A DNA stretch of 9,128 bases, from the NCBI GenBank assembly GCA_902795255.1, contig CADBKS010000110.1, positions 1 through 9,128 on the forward strand, given 5' to 3'. Below the pieces are notes generated by a model that saw nothing but the letters and a program-made list of their open reading frames with translations, had not been told where the DNA came from and did not search any database. A program made the position numbers and the translations under genes. Position 1 is the stretch's first letter. Each line of letters starts with the position of its first letter. Shown here in pieces: positions 1 to 6,637 of the stretch. Source of the DNA: an uncultured Chloroflexota bacterium. Lineage in GTDB: Bacteria > Chloroflexota > Anaerolineae > Anaerolineales > Anaerolineaceae.

Positions 1-361
1 CCTGAAGCCCGGGAACACCGTTCTTTTTCCCTCTTTCGAGCAATTCGTCAATTGCGGAATCTTCTTCGGGAGCGAAGGAGACGACCAGTGAAGTGTTCCA
101 TTCGTAAGGAACATCCAGTTCACCGCAGACAGTGTCAAACATCTGGTTTCCGCGAACATTGTAATAGGCTTTGTGCGTTCCCGGTTTGGCGTCATAACCG
201 CCATGGATAATAGCGGTATTGGCCTTGCTCTGGCCGGCGCAGATATCGGCGGCTTTTTCCAGCAGCGCGGTCCGCAGTTTGTATCTGGACAGTTCGCGTG
301 CGATGGCACAACCGACAACACCTCCGCCGATAACAATTACGTCATAGGATGTATCGCTCAT
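1..361 (-). CDS. glpA: FAD-dependent glycerol-3-phosphate dehydrogenase-like oxidoreductase (GlpA/LhgO type), N-terminal part
   Basis: Only the first 120 codons lie in the window; the rest continues past position 1. The product begins at ATG 359-361 and shows a Rossmann FAD-binding motif at residues 12-17 (GGGVVG), an acidic end of the second strand (LLEKA, about 33-37) and the segment AGQSKANTAIIHGGYDAKPG, characteristic of the DAO/GlpA-LhgO family. In that family the enzyme oxidises a 2-hydroxy compound such as sn-glycerol 3-phosphate (to dihydroxyacetone phosphate) using FAD. The start lies 5 nt after the glpK stop, and a GGAAGAA ribosome site sits within the glpK end, so the pair is co-translated. 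The glpK neighbour favours glycerol-3-phosphate over L-2-hydroxyglutarate as substrate; this is inference. In anaerobes such proteins often carry a C-terminal BFD-like iron-sulfur domain and are followed by a partner flavoprotein and a DUF1667 protein. Those would lie outside the window. Confidence 0.85.
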   Translation of the reverse strand, partial: MSDTSYDVIVIGGGVVGCAIARELSRYKLRTALLEKAADICAGQSKANTAIIHGGYDAKPGTHKAYYNVRGNQMFDTVCGELDVPYEWNTSLVVSFAPEEDSAIDELLERGKKNGVPGLQ

Positions 362-366
362 TATAG

Positions 367-1863
367 TTATTCTTCCTTCATCCAGTTAAAAGAACGCTTC
401 ACGGCTTTATGCCAGCCATTCAGCGCTTGTTTACACCATTCTTCATTCCGGTGCGGTTTAAACTCGGAGGCTATACTCAGTTTTTGCATGATCTCGTCCT
501 GAGAAGCCCAGAAACCAACGGTCAGTCCGGCAAGGAAAGCTGCGCCCATCGCTGTTGTTTCCAGACATGCAGGACGCAGGACCGGTGTCTGATTGATATC
601 AGCCTGGAACTGCATCAGGAAATCATTTGCAGCAGCACCGCCGTCAACTTTCAGAGATGTCATCGGTATTCCGGAATCCTGCTGCATCGCGTTGAGCACA
701 TCATAAGTCTGATAAGCAATCGATTCAAGTACCGCGCGGATGATGTGATTTCGGTTAACTCCTCTCGTAAGTCCGATGATCGTTCCCCGGGCATATGAGT
801 CCCAATACGGGGCGCCCAAGCCGGTGAAAGCAGGTACTACGTAAGCCCCGTTGCTGTCCGTGACAGACAGGGCCGCAGCCTCGGTTTCAGCTGCGGTTTT
901 GATCAGGTGCAGTTCATCCCGAAGCCACTGGATCGCCGCTCCCGCTGTAAAAATCGAACCTTCCAACGCATAGTTGACTTTCCCGTTCAGCCCCCAGGCC
1001 ACCGTTGTAACCAGCCCGTTGTTTGAATAAATCGGTTTTTCCCCGGTATTCATCAGCAGAAAACAGCCGGTACCATAGGTGTTTTTTGCCTGGCCCGGAA
1101 GAAAACAGGCCTGGCCGAACAGCGCTGCCTGCTGATCTCCTGCTGCCCCTGCGATCGGGATCGGATGTCCTGTCAGGGATGCGGCAGTGTATCCGAGAAT
1201 ACTCCCGTTGGGTTTTGGTTCCGGGAGCATGCTGCGGGGAATATTCAGTACTTTGAGAATCTCGTCATCCCAGGTCAGCGTGTGAATGTTGAAAAGCATC
1301 GTGCGGGATGCATTGGAGTAGTCACTCACATGGGAACTTCCGCCCGTCAGCTTCCAGATCAGCCAGGTATCGATGGTCCCGAAAAGCAATTCCCCTTTTT
1401 CGGCGCGGACTCTGGCGTTCGGAACATTTTCCAGGATCCAGCGGAGTTTGGTACCGGAGAAGTATGCATCGATCAGAAGTCCGGTCTTTTCCCGAATCGG
1501 AGCGGTGAGCCCCTGTTCTTTCAGGCGGTCGCAGTATTCTGCTGTTCTGCGGCATTGCCATACAATGGCATTGCAGATCGGTTCACCGGTATTTTTATCC
1601 CAGACGACGGTGGTTTCACGCTGGTTCGCAATACCGATGGCAGCGATCTCACTGAAAGACGTTCCCGCGATACTTAGAACTTCACGAACAACTTCAAGCT
1701 GCGTGTTCCATATTTCCGCTGCGTCATGTTCTACCCAGCCTGCTTTTGGGTAGATCTGCGGAAATTCCTTTTGTGCCATTGCGGCCATTTTTCCCTCCCG
1801 GTCGAAGAGTATCGCCCGGCTTGAGGTCGTCCCCGCATCCAGCGCCAGAATATATTTTGCCAT
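367..1863 (-). CDS. glpK: Glycerol kinase
   Basis: Full-length FGGY-family kinase of 498 aa, the usual size, which phosphorylates glycerol to sn-glycerol 3-phosphate with ATP in the cytoplasm. Visible motifs are the N-terminal phosphate-binding GTTSSR (11-16), [10 protein letters not shown] (80-89, with the glycerol-contacting Arg82-Glu83), Y134 in [26 protein letters not shown] (162-172), [10 protein letters not shown] (242-251) with the catalytic base Asp243, TYGTGCF (262-268), and a C-terminal [13 protein letters not shown]. All active-site positions known from E. coli GlpK appear kept. The start at 1863 has a strong TAAGGAGT ribosome site that contains the upstream stop codon. The gene is followed after 5 nt by the glpA-like gene, giving the two-step glycerol-to-DHAP route. 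Regulatory sites differ from known models. The segment before GDQQ (about 220-238) has neither the HFF/YG histidine motif phosphorylated by HPr in low-GC Gram-positives nor the GGKGGTR fructose-bisphosphate loop of E. coli. No glycerol facilitator gene is seen nearby. Confidence 0.97.
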   Translation of the reverse strand: MAKYILALDAGTTSSRAILFDREGKMAAMAQKEFPQIYPKAGWVEHDAAEIWNTQLEVVREVLSIAGTSFSEIAAIGIANQRETTVVWDKNTGEPICNAIVWQCRRTAEYCDRLKEQGLTAPIREKTGLLIDAYFSGTKLRWILENVPNARVRAEKGELLFGTIDTWLIWKLTGGSSHVSDYSNASRTMLFNIHTLTWDDEILKVLNIPRSMLPEPKPNGSILGYTAASLTGHPIPIAGAAGDQQAALFGQACFLPGQAKNTYGTGCFLLMNTGEKPIYSNNGLVTTVAWGLNGKVNYALEGSIFTAGAAIQWLRDELHLIKTAAETEAAALSVTDSNGAYVVPAFTGLGAPYWDSYARGTIIGLTRGVNRNHIIRAVLESIAYQTYDVLNAMQQDSGIPMTSLKVDGGAAANDFLMQFQADINQTPVLRPACLETTAMGAAFLAGLTVGFWASQDEIMQKLSIASEFKPHRNEEWCKQALNGWHKAVKRSFNWMKEE

Positions 1864-1870
1864 GAGTTTT

Positions 1871-1878
1871 ACTCCTTA
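1871..1878 (-). promoter_or_regulatory. Strong glpK ribosome binding site overlapping the upstream stop codon
   Basis: Read on the minus strand, TAAGGAGT lies 7 nt before the glpK ATG, and its first three bases are the stop codon of the metallopeptidase gene. A ribosome terminating on the upstream gene would therefore sit on the glpK initiation site, which suggests translational coupling or re-initiation. This is the strongest Shine-Dalgarno match in the operon. Confidence 0.8.
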
Positions 1879-3279
1879 CAAAGCACTTCCGTTTCGGATC
1901 AATCCTACCAGTGTGGCGGCGTCGCAGTTTTCCGGCAGGATCATCCAGTAGAGAATATCATTCTGTTTGATGAGATATACAGAAGATCCGTCGCTGCCCT
2001 GCCAGACATTTTCGGAAACCTGTTTCCCGAAACGCTTATTGCAATAATTCTGAAATGCATTTTCTGCTTCATCGGCCTCTTTCTTTGAATCCCATATCGT
2101 TTTCGAAAAGAAAAGAGGTTGATCGTCTGCTTCAGCAAAAATATAAGCTCCGCCTCCCCAGCCGTCTGCACCGGCAGATGCCTGTTTTTCTGAAAGCTGC
2201 CAGTCTGAATCCCAGCCGCTTCCGAGGATCTGCAGGATATCAGCTTCGTTCAGTACGTCTTCCTGGATGATGTCGAAATCTTTGGCGATCATGGACCTGA
2301 AAGGCTCAGACGTTACGCTGACCGGCTGGTCGATCAGATACTTTTCCGGATGCATGATCTGTTCAACACTTTGCGGAAGATTTGTGTACATCCTGTTGAC
2401 TGCTTCAAAACCGCCTCTCATATAGTGATAAGCGACGAAATCAAAGCCGTAAACATAGGAAAACAGCAGCGAATCCTGGAAGAATTTCGGCGCATTATCA
2501 AAAACGGTTGATGAGGGTTCTTCGTTATTTGTATAGTTGTCCGGCAGTTTCAAAATGGTATCTTCGGCATCAGCCAGATTTTCCGTAAGCGACGCATCCC
2601 CTTCAACCAGGGCGTCTATGATGACGCACATTTCTCCGTTTTTCTCACAGAAGTCATCATCGTAGTCGAGTGTTTCACGGAATTCATCATGATTGTATTG
2701 GAGATAGTGTGTGTATTCGTGTGCCAGTGTCAGCGCGTTTTCACGGGGGGAAATATCGGCGATCAGATACATCGCGTTTTCTTCCGGATCGTAAAAACCT
2801 GCGATCTGTTCAGTGTAAAGGTCTACATAAAACTGTCTGAGATCAAAATCATCAGGGGCAAATCCCAGAATTTTATAAAGTCCCAGTTCTTCCGCAAATT
2901 CTTCATCAGTCACTTCCTGCAAATCACTGATCAGGTCCTGCCGCAGTTCATCGGAAGATTTATAAATGGGAGCAAGTTTGTTTTCCGCAGTGATCCCCCT
3001 GATTTCCTCAGTGATACTGATAATTTTCTGCTCTTCAGATGTCAGCCCTTCTGCGGTCTGAACCTCTTCTTCTGATTGCATGCCGGATGAAGAGTCTGGA
3101 TCATTCAGGGACGGGAGCGTTTCGGTACCGTTACTCAAAAACTCTATGATCGTGTCTCTGTTCATTCTTGACATCGAATAAACAGCGGCAGCGCAGCATG
3201 AGATGATCATGCAGCCGCAGAGCGCAAGGATCGCGATGAGCACGAGAATCAGGGTTTTATTGGTTTCTTTATTGTCCAT
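1876..3279 (-). CDS. Membrane-anchored HExxH zinc metallopeptidase-like protein
   Basis: The 467-aa product has a single N-terminal hydrophobic helix (about residues 9-35) with four cysteines (21, 23, 28, 29). An acidic, Ser-rich linker follows (about 50-85), then a globular domain probably outside the cell. The sequence ALTLAHEYTHYLQ holds a zinc-metallopeptidase HExxH motif (His187, Glu188, His191). LVEGDAS supplies a likely third ligand, Glu226, 35 residues later, the arrangement expected of a gluzincin. A later QIMHPEKY (308-314) resembles a conserved segment I recall from similar bacterial proteins. The C-terminal part (about 370-467, including TIWDSKKEADEAENAF) looks like a small separate domain. 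The start at 3279 is preceded by AAGGACG and lies 17 nt after the C39-like gene; glpK follows 12 nt downstream. All motif residues for catalysis seem present, so activity is plausible. The substrate is unknown. The protein is not a classical lipoprotein, because no good lipobox fits the cysteines. Confidence 0.8.
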   Translation of the reverse strand: MDNKETNKTLILVLIAILALCGCMIISCCAAAVYSMSRMNRDTIIEFLSNGTETLPSLNDPDSSSGMQSEEEVQTAEGLTSEEQKIISITEEIRGITAENKLAPIYKSSDELRQDLISDLQEVTDEEFAEELGLYKILGFAPDDFDLRQFYVDLYTEQIAGFYDPEENAMYLIADISPRENALTLAHEYTHYLQYNHDEFRETLDYDDDFCEKNGEMCVIIDALVEGDASLTENLADAEDTILKLPDNYTNNEEPSSTVFDNAPKFFQDSLLFSYVYGFDFVAYHYMRGGFEAVNRMYTNLPQSVEQIMHPEKYLIDQPVSVTSEPFRSMIAKDFDIIQEDVLNEADILQILGSGWDSDWQLSEKQASAGADGWGGGAYIFAEADDQPLFFSKTIWDSKKEADEAENAFQNYCNKRFGKQVSENVWQGSDGSSVYLIKQNDILYWMILPENCDAATLVGLIRNGSAL

Positions 3280-3296
3280 TTCTATTCGTCCTTATG

Positions 3297-4697
3297 TTAC
3301 TGAAGCATCGTTTCTTTATATTTTACTGCATACCGGACTTTTTCGTTGTTCGGATTGAGCTTTTCGGCTTTTTCGATCAGGGATGTCCCCTCGGGAATGT
3401 TCCCCCGGACAATTTCGGCCCAACCGCGGTATACGGTCATTTCCTCGTCGTACGGATTTTTGCGCAGGACCGGTGTTGTCAGGTCTGCCAGGTCATCAGC
3501 ATAGCCGATCGCCAATGCTGTTTCAAGTATTTCGGGACAATAGCTGATAAAACGCTGCGGCAGAGCGGCTTCAACAGCTTTCTGAAAGAATTCCCATGCG
3601 CCATACTCATCGCCCAGATCATGCAGGATCACGCCGTAATTGTATTGCGCAAAGGGATCGTTGGGAAGCATTTCGCTGTCAGTCCGGAATTTTACTTCCG
3701 CTTGCTGAAGGTTTAGTTCCTCAAAATAGTTTTCAGAGAGTGCATTCTGTATGGCAGTATCCTGTGATTCGGGACAGATGATCATGTATTTTCTCTGAAA
3801 AGGATACCATCTCTGCAGCAGTTCGGCAGAACCAATTGAGGCATTATTTGTTTTGAGAGAATCCTGGTAGGAAAAAGTATCGGTACTGCTGTCATAACCG
3901 TGAACAATGATGTATTGTGCTTCCCAGCGGTCATCACGCAGCCAGTATGTATAGGTGCCGGGATACTGTATCTGAATCAGAACCGGAAGATCCTCTTTGA
4001 GGATCGCTGTCAGCGTCTCTTTGGTCCCGTTCATGCGGGTAATGGTAATAAGATCCGGATATCTGGAATCAATATATCCGCTGAGATCCGAAAAACTGAC
4101 AACGGGATCAAAAGAATGGGGATGAATGATTTCAGCGATTTGATATTGGTTCTCGATCTTACCCCAATAACGAAGCGCCGCGCTGAGAATAGCGGCTCCG
4201 TTATTATTGATATCCGCCCGTTCAAATACCGGCGGAATAATATCGAGCCGAACCGGGACATCGGATTCCGAGCCGCTTGAGCGGACATCGTAATTCAGGT
4301 TTGGATCAAGGTATTCCCAATCTGCTACTTTTGAGTATTCGGACACGGTAGGCGTTTGCCGGAGATCCGCAAGCGGGTCTGAGATCTGGCTGATATTTGC
4401 CAGAGATTCGAGACTTTCCGCAAAGAGAACCTGTTGATCCGGCAATTCCAAAGGTGTGTAGGTTTGTCTGGGCCGGACAGGTTCTTTATACCTTTTTGTT
4501 GCATCAAAAAAATCTTTGCCCGTATTGACGACAAATGACGCCGCTGCAAAAAGCGGCTGGGCGATCACCTGGCGGATACGGGGAAACTGCAGCCCGATAT
4601 ACAGAAGAAAAACAGTACCAATTATTATTGTAAGAACAATATTTATGAAGGATGGTCTCTTTTTCTCGTAAAAGAAAGGCCGGTACTTATTTTTCAT
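3297..4697 (-). CDS. Membrane-anchored C39-like pseudopeptidase with C-terminal TPR repeats
   Basis: The 466-aa product has a basic N-terminus and one transmembrane helix (about 17-37), so the rest is predicted to lie outside. Residues about 150-310 resemble a C39-like papain-fold domain: NNNGAAILSAALRYWG (164-179) aligns with the usual NNCGPATLAMALRYYG, a later ILKEDLPVLIQI matches the middle strand, and WEAQYIIVHGYD (258-269) aligns with the usual W-GHY-VVVGYD. The domain ends with the conserved Asp279 and a W-PF-RKYMIICP strand. The nucleophile Cys is Asn166 and the general-base His is Gln261, so the domain should not cleave peptides and may bind them instead. Residues about 346-380 and 416-451 look like TPR helices (for example QYNYGVILHDLGDEYGAWEF), suited to protein binding. 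The ATG at 4697 overlaps the upstream gene by 11 nt, with AGGA just before. The metallopeptidase gene follows 17 nt downstream. The exact role is unknown. Confidence 0.75.
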   Translation of the reverse strand: MKNKYRPFFYEKKRPSFINIVLTIIIGTVFLLYIGLQFPRIRQVIAQPLFAAASFVVNTGKDFFDATKRYKEPVRPRQTYTPLELPDQQVLFAESLESLANISQISDPLADLRQTPTVSEYSKVADWEYLDPNLNYDVRSSGSESDVPVRLDIIPPVFERADINNNGAAILSAALRYWGKIENQYQIAEIIHPHSFDPVVSFSDLSGYIDSRYPDLITITRMNGTKETLTAILKEDLPVLIQIQYPGTYTYWLRDDRWEAQYIIVHGYDSSTDTFSYQDSLKTNNASIGSAELLQRWYPFQRKYMIICPESQDTAIQNALSENYFEELNLQQAEVKFRTDSEMLPNDPFAQYNYGVILHDLGDEYGAWEFFQKAVEAALPQRFISYCPEILETALAIGYADDLADLTTPVLRKNPYDEEMTVYRGWAEIVRGNIPEGTSLIEKAEKLNPNNEKVRYAVKYKETMLQ

Positions 4698-4998
4698 TAT
4701 TCCTGATCGAAATGAGAACGCCGAGCAGAATGATCAAAACCAAAACGACACTTCCGATGAGCAGGCCATTTGTCCCGTTCTGGTTTTCAAAGTAATCGCG
4801 GATCACGGGAGGAAAATTGGTGGGTAATTCTGTCGGTGTCGCTGTTATTGTCGGTGTTATCTGACTGATTTCGGCTGTGGCACCAAAACGCATATTCATT
4901 TCGGGCCAGATGATGATGCCGATAAATACCAGAATCACACATAAAATTATGACTAATAACAGCAGCATGTATTTTTTGTCGGTTATGTATTTCAGCAT
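4687..4998 (-). CDS. Small two-helix membrane protein with Thr/Pro-rich outer loop
   Basis: The 103-aa product is not recognised as a named family. It has two clear hydrophobic helices (about 10-31 and 78-98). Lys residues at the N-terminus and Arg/Lys at the C-terminus suggest both ends are cytoplasmic. The 45-residue loop between them contains TPTITATPTELPTNFPP, a flexible wall- or surface-type linker like the one in the upstream lipoprotein. The ATG at 4998 is preceded by AAAGGATC. The gene begins 12 nt after the solute-binding protein stop, and its last codons overlap the start of the C39-like gene by 11 nt. It is therefore an integral operon member despite its size. A role as a membrane adaptor or tether for the neighbouring exported proteins is inference only. 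Confidence 0.8.
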   Translation of the reverse strand: MLKYITDKKYMLLLLVIILCVILVFIGIIIWPEMNMRFGATAEISQITPTITATPTELPTNFPPVIRDYFENQNGTNGLLIGSVVLVLIILLGVLISIRNNEK

Positions 4999-5010
4999 GA
5001 ACGATCCTTT

Positions 5011-6393
5011 TTAATTTACTGCGGCAATTGCTTCCTGTGCGGCGGCTGCCGGTGTAAGCTGGTTTTTAATGACCTGTGTTACGGCATTGTTGATTACCGG
5101 GATGAGTTTGTTTGTGATTTGATTATTGGGAATTATGGTCCCATTTTCCCCGAGAGAAGTGATCAGATCGAATTGTTCATCCGTCTGCCAAATTTCATGT
5201 TCGTTCTTCCTGACCGGGAGGTATCCCGATGTTACCGAAAACGCATCATTTACAGCCGGGTCGGCAAGAAATTCTGCGAATTTGACAGCTTCTTCCTGAA
5301 GCGGTCCATCTTCCTCGAGCAGAACAAGATTCCACGTTGATACCAATGGATATTCGGATACACCTTCGGTCAACGGCAGCGCGCGGACAGCCATGCTTGT
5401 GTCTTTGTAGTGCCGGAAACTTGAAAACTGGGAAATGATGATGGACATTGTTCCGTCATTGAAGCGCTGCCAAATCTGATTCTGGTCGACGATCTGGGCC
5501 AGCGATGGCGGAAATGCACCGTTTTGTCCTCCGGTGAGGAAGAAGTTTAATGTATCTGTCAGTTTCTGCTGGTCAAGATAAGCCTGCCCTAAATCATTTG
5601 TCAGCTTGCTTCCCTGCATAAGGTATATGAAGGTACCGAATAATGATGTCGACTGGGATGGTGCAAAACCAATAGGGAGTCCCCTGGTCAGAATGTCCTG
5701 CCAGGCAGTAAGTTCCGAGCCGGTTTTTGCCGGACGATAAGTCAGAACAAGACAGTCTCCGAGGATCGGAATACTGTAAATCGTATTGTCGATCACTGAT
5801 GACTGCCGCGCAAATCCGTTCCATGATGCACTCTCGGAAAAAATATTGGTATTGAATTGTTTTGCAAGACCACGCTGGACTGCAGTTTCCATATCGCTGC
5901 GCGAAAGCAAAACAAGTGAAGGCAGCGTGTCTTTCGCAACATGATTGGCAGCTGTTATTGTGTTGATCGCACTGCTGTCCCCGGAAGCGGCCTTTACCCG
6001 GAGAGAAATTGAAATGTTGGGGTGCGTTTCGGTATATTCGAATATGGCTTTTGCCAAAGCCTGCCCGCCGGGTGTATCCTGTTCTGTATCAAACTGGGGT
6101 GGGATCCATAGCTGAATCGTATAAGTCTCCTGTGTGGGCTCAATCGTTTCGGTTGGGGCGATCAGATCCGGGGTCGCTGAAACGGCAGCGGCCTGTGTGG
6201 TGATCACAGTTGCTTCCGGGGTCTGGCTGACAGTTTCCGGAACGGGTTCTGTTTCATTTTGACTTTGAAAGTAGCCAAGAAAATCCCTGAAAACAGAACC
6301 GCTTTCACCGGCTTCGGAGCATGCACTGAGTATGAATGCAGCCGATAACAGAAGAAAGATGGTTTTTAAATAAACAGTTGCGGATTTTCTCAT
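5011..6393 (-). CDS. Extracellular solute-binding lipoprotein (ABC family 1-like), orphan
   Basis: The 460-aa product starts with a lipoprotein signal peptide: MRK, a hydrophobic core, and lipobox ILSAC with the modified Cys25. A Thr/Pro/Glu-rich stalk follows (about 45-90), then a family-1 solute-binding fold beginning YTIQLWIPPQF (91-101). LPSLVLLSRSDMETAVQRGLAKQ (157-179) is the typical 'presented as candidate ligand, left of pLd' segment. Near the C-terminus, SVTSGYLPVRKNEHEIW is a signature seen in sugar and glycerol-phosphate binding proteins such as UgpB and MalE relatives. It would be displayed on the outer face of the membrane and bind a small organic ligand. No permease or ATPase gene is adjacent. 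The next gene is instead a small membrane protein, so it may act as a sensor or scaffold, or serve a transporter encoded elsewhere. The start at 6393 has an AAAGGAAA ribosome site and a promoter about 31 nt upstream. It is the first gene of the six-gene minus-strand operon. Confidence 0.85.
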   Translation of the reverse strand: MRKSATVYLKTIFLLLSAAFILSACSEAGESGSVFRDFLGYFQSQNETEPVPETVSQTPEATVITTQAAAVSATPDLIAPTETIEPTQETYTIQLWIPPQFDTEQDTPGGQALAKAIFEYTETHPNISISLRVKAASGDSSAINTITAANHVAKDTLPSLVLLSRSDMETAVQRGLAKQFNTNIFSESASWNGFARQSSVIDNTIYSIPILGDCLVLTYRPAKTGSELTAWQDILTRGLPIGFAPSQSTSLFGTFIYLMQGSKLTNDLGQAYLDQQKLTDTLNFFLTGGQNGAFPPSLAQIVDQNQIWQRFNDGTMSIIISQFSSFRHYKDTSMAVRALPLTEGVSEYPLVSTWNLVLLEEDGPLQEEAVKFAEFLADPAVNDAFSVTSGYLPVRKNEHEIWQTDEQFDLITSLGENGTIIPNNQITNKLIPVINNAVTQVIKNQLTPAAAAQEAIAAVN

Positions 6394-6423
6394 AAGTTTC
6401 CTTTCATACCACGTTCATTATCT

Positions 6424-6451
6424 ATTATAAGCGTGATTATCGGATGTGCAA
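6424..6451 (-). promoter_or_regulatory. Promoter of the minus-strand six-gene operon
   Basis: On the minus strand, TTGCAC (6446-6451) and a perfect TATAAT (6424-6429) are separated by 16 nt. Transcription would begin near 6417, giving a leader of about 25 nt before the ATG at 6393. The leader includes the AAAGGAAA ribosome site. There is no room for a riboswitch. The -35 matches consensus at only 3 of 6 positions, so an activator is possible. Confidence 0.6.
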
Positions 6452-6562
6452 CGATGTTTTGTGAATTATGGCTGATGTATAACAGCGTTGATTTCTTCGG
6501 GGCTGCATAAAAAAATATTATGATGACAAAAAAATATATATTGTTGAAATGCTGACGAAGGA

Positions 6563-6591
6563 TTATCATTAACTGAATGATTTATTATAAT
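6563..6591 (+). promoter_or_regulatory. Promoter of the MgtC-family gene
   Basis: TTATCA (6563-6568) and a perfect TATAAT (6586-6591) are separated by the optimal 17 nt. The predicted start near 6598 gives a leader of about 40 nt before ATG 6638. This makes an upstream GTG at 6602 an unlikely start. It is divergent from the operon promoter; the two -10 boxes lie about 157 bp apart across an AT-rich stretch. The leader is far shorter than the regulatory leader of Salmonella mgtC. Confidence 0.6.
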
Positions 6592-6617
6592 TGTTCGGCC
6601 GGTGATAATAAAAAATC

Positions 6618-6628
6618 AGGAAAGGCGG
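6618..6628 (+). promoter_or_regulatory. Ribosome binding site that decides the MgtC start
   Basis: The purine-rich AGGAAAGGCGG lies 9 nt before ATG 6638. The in-frame GTG at 6602 has no such site and begins almost at the predicted transcript start, and the in-frame ATG at 6656 has only a weak match. ATG 6638 is therefore preferred. Confidence 0.65.
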
Positions 6629-6637
6629 ATAACGGAC

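Noticed and set aside
1165..1677. 170-codon plus-strand ORF opposite glpK, plus other long antisense frames at 173-798 and 1373-1753
   Set aside because: They lie antisense within strongly conserved glpK/glpA coding sequence, encode no recognisable motif and have no ribosome sites. They are shadows of the real frames.
3190..3225. Lipoprotein signal in the metallopeptidase (cysteines 21, 23, 28, 29)
   Set aside because: No cysteine has a proper lipobox before it, and the hydrophobic stretch continues past them, which fits a transmembrane anchor better.
6602..6637. GTG start giving a 254-aa MgtC-family protein
   Set aside because: It coincides with the predicted transcript start, has no ribosome site, and adds polar residues ahead of the family's usual start. 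ATG 6638 has a good site.
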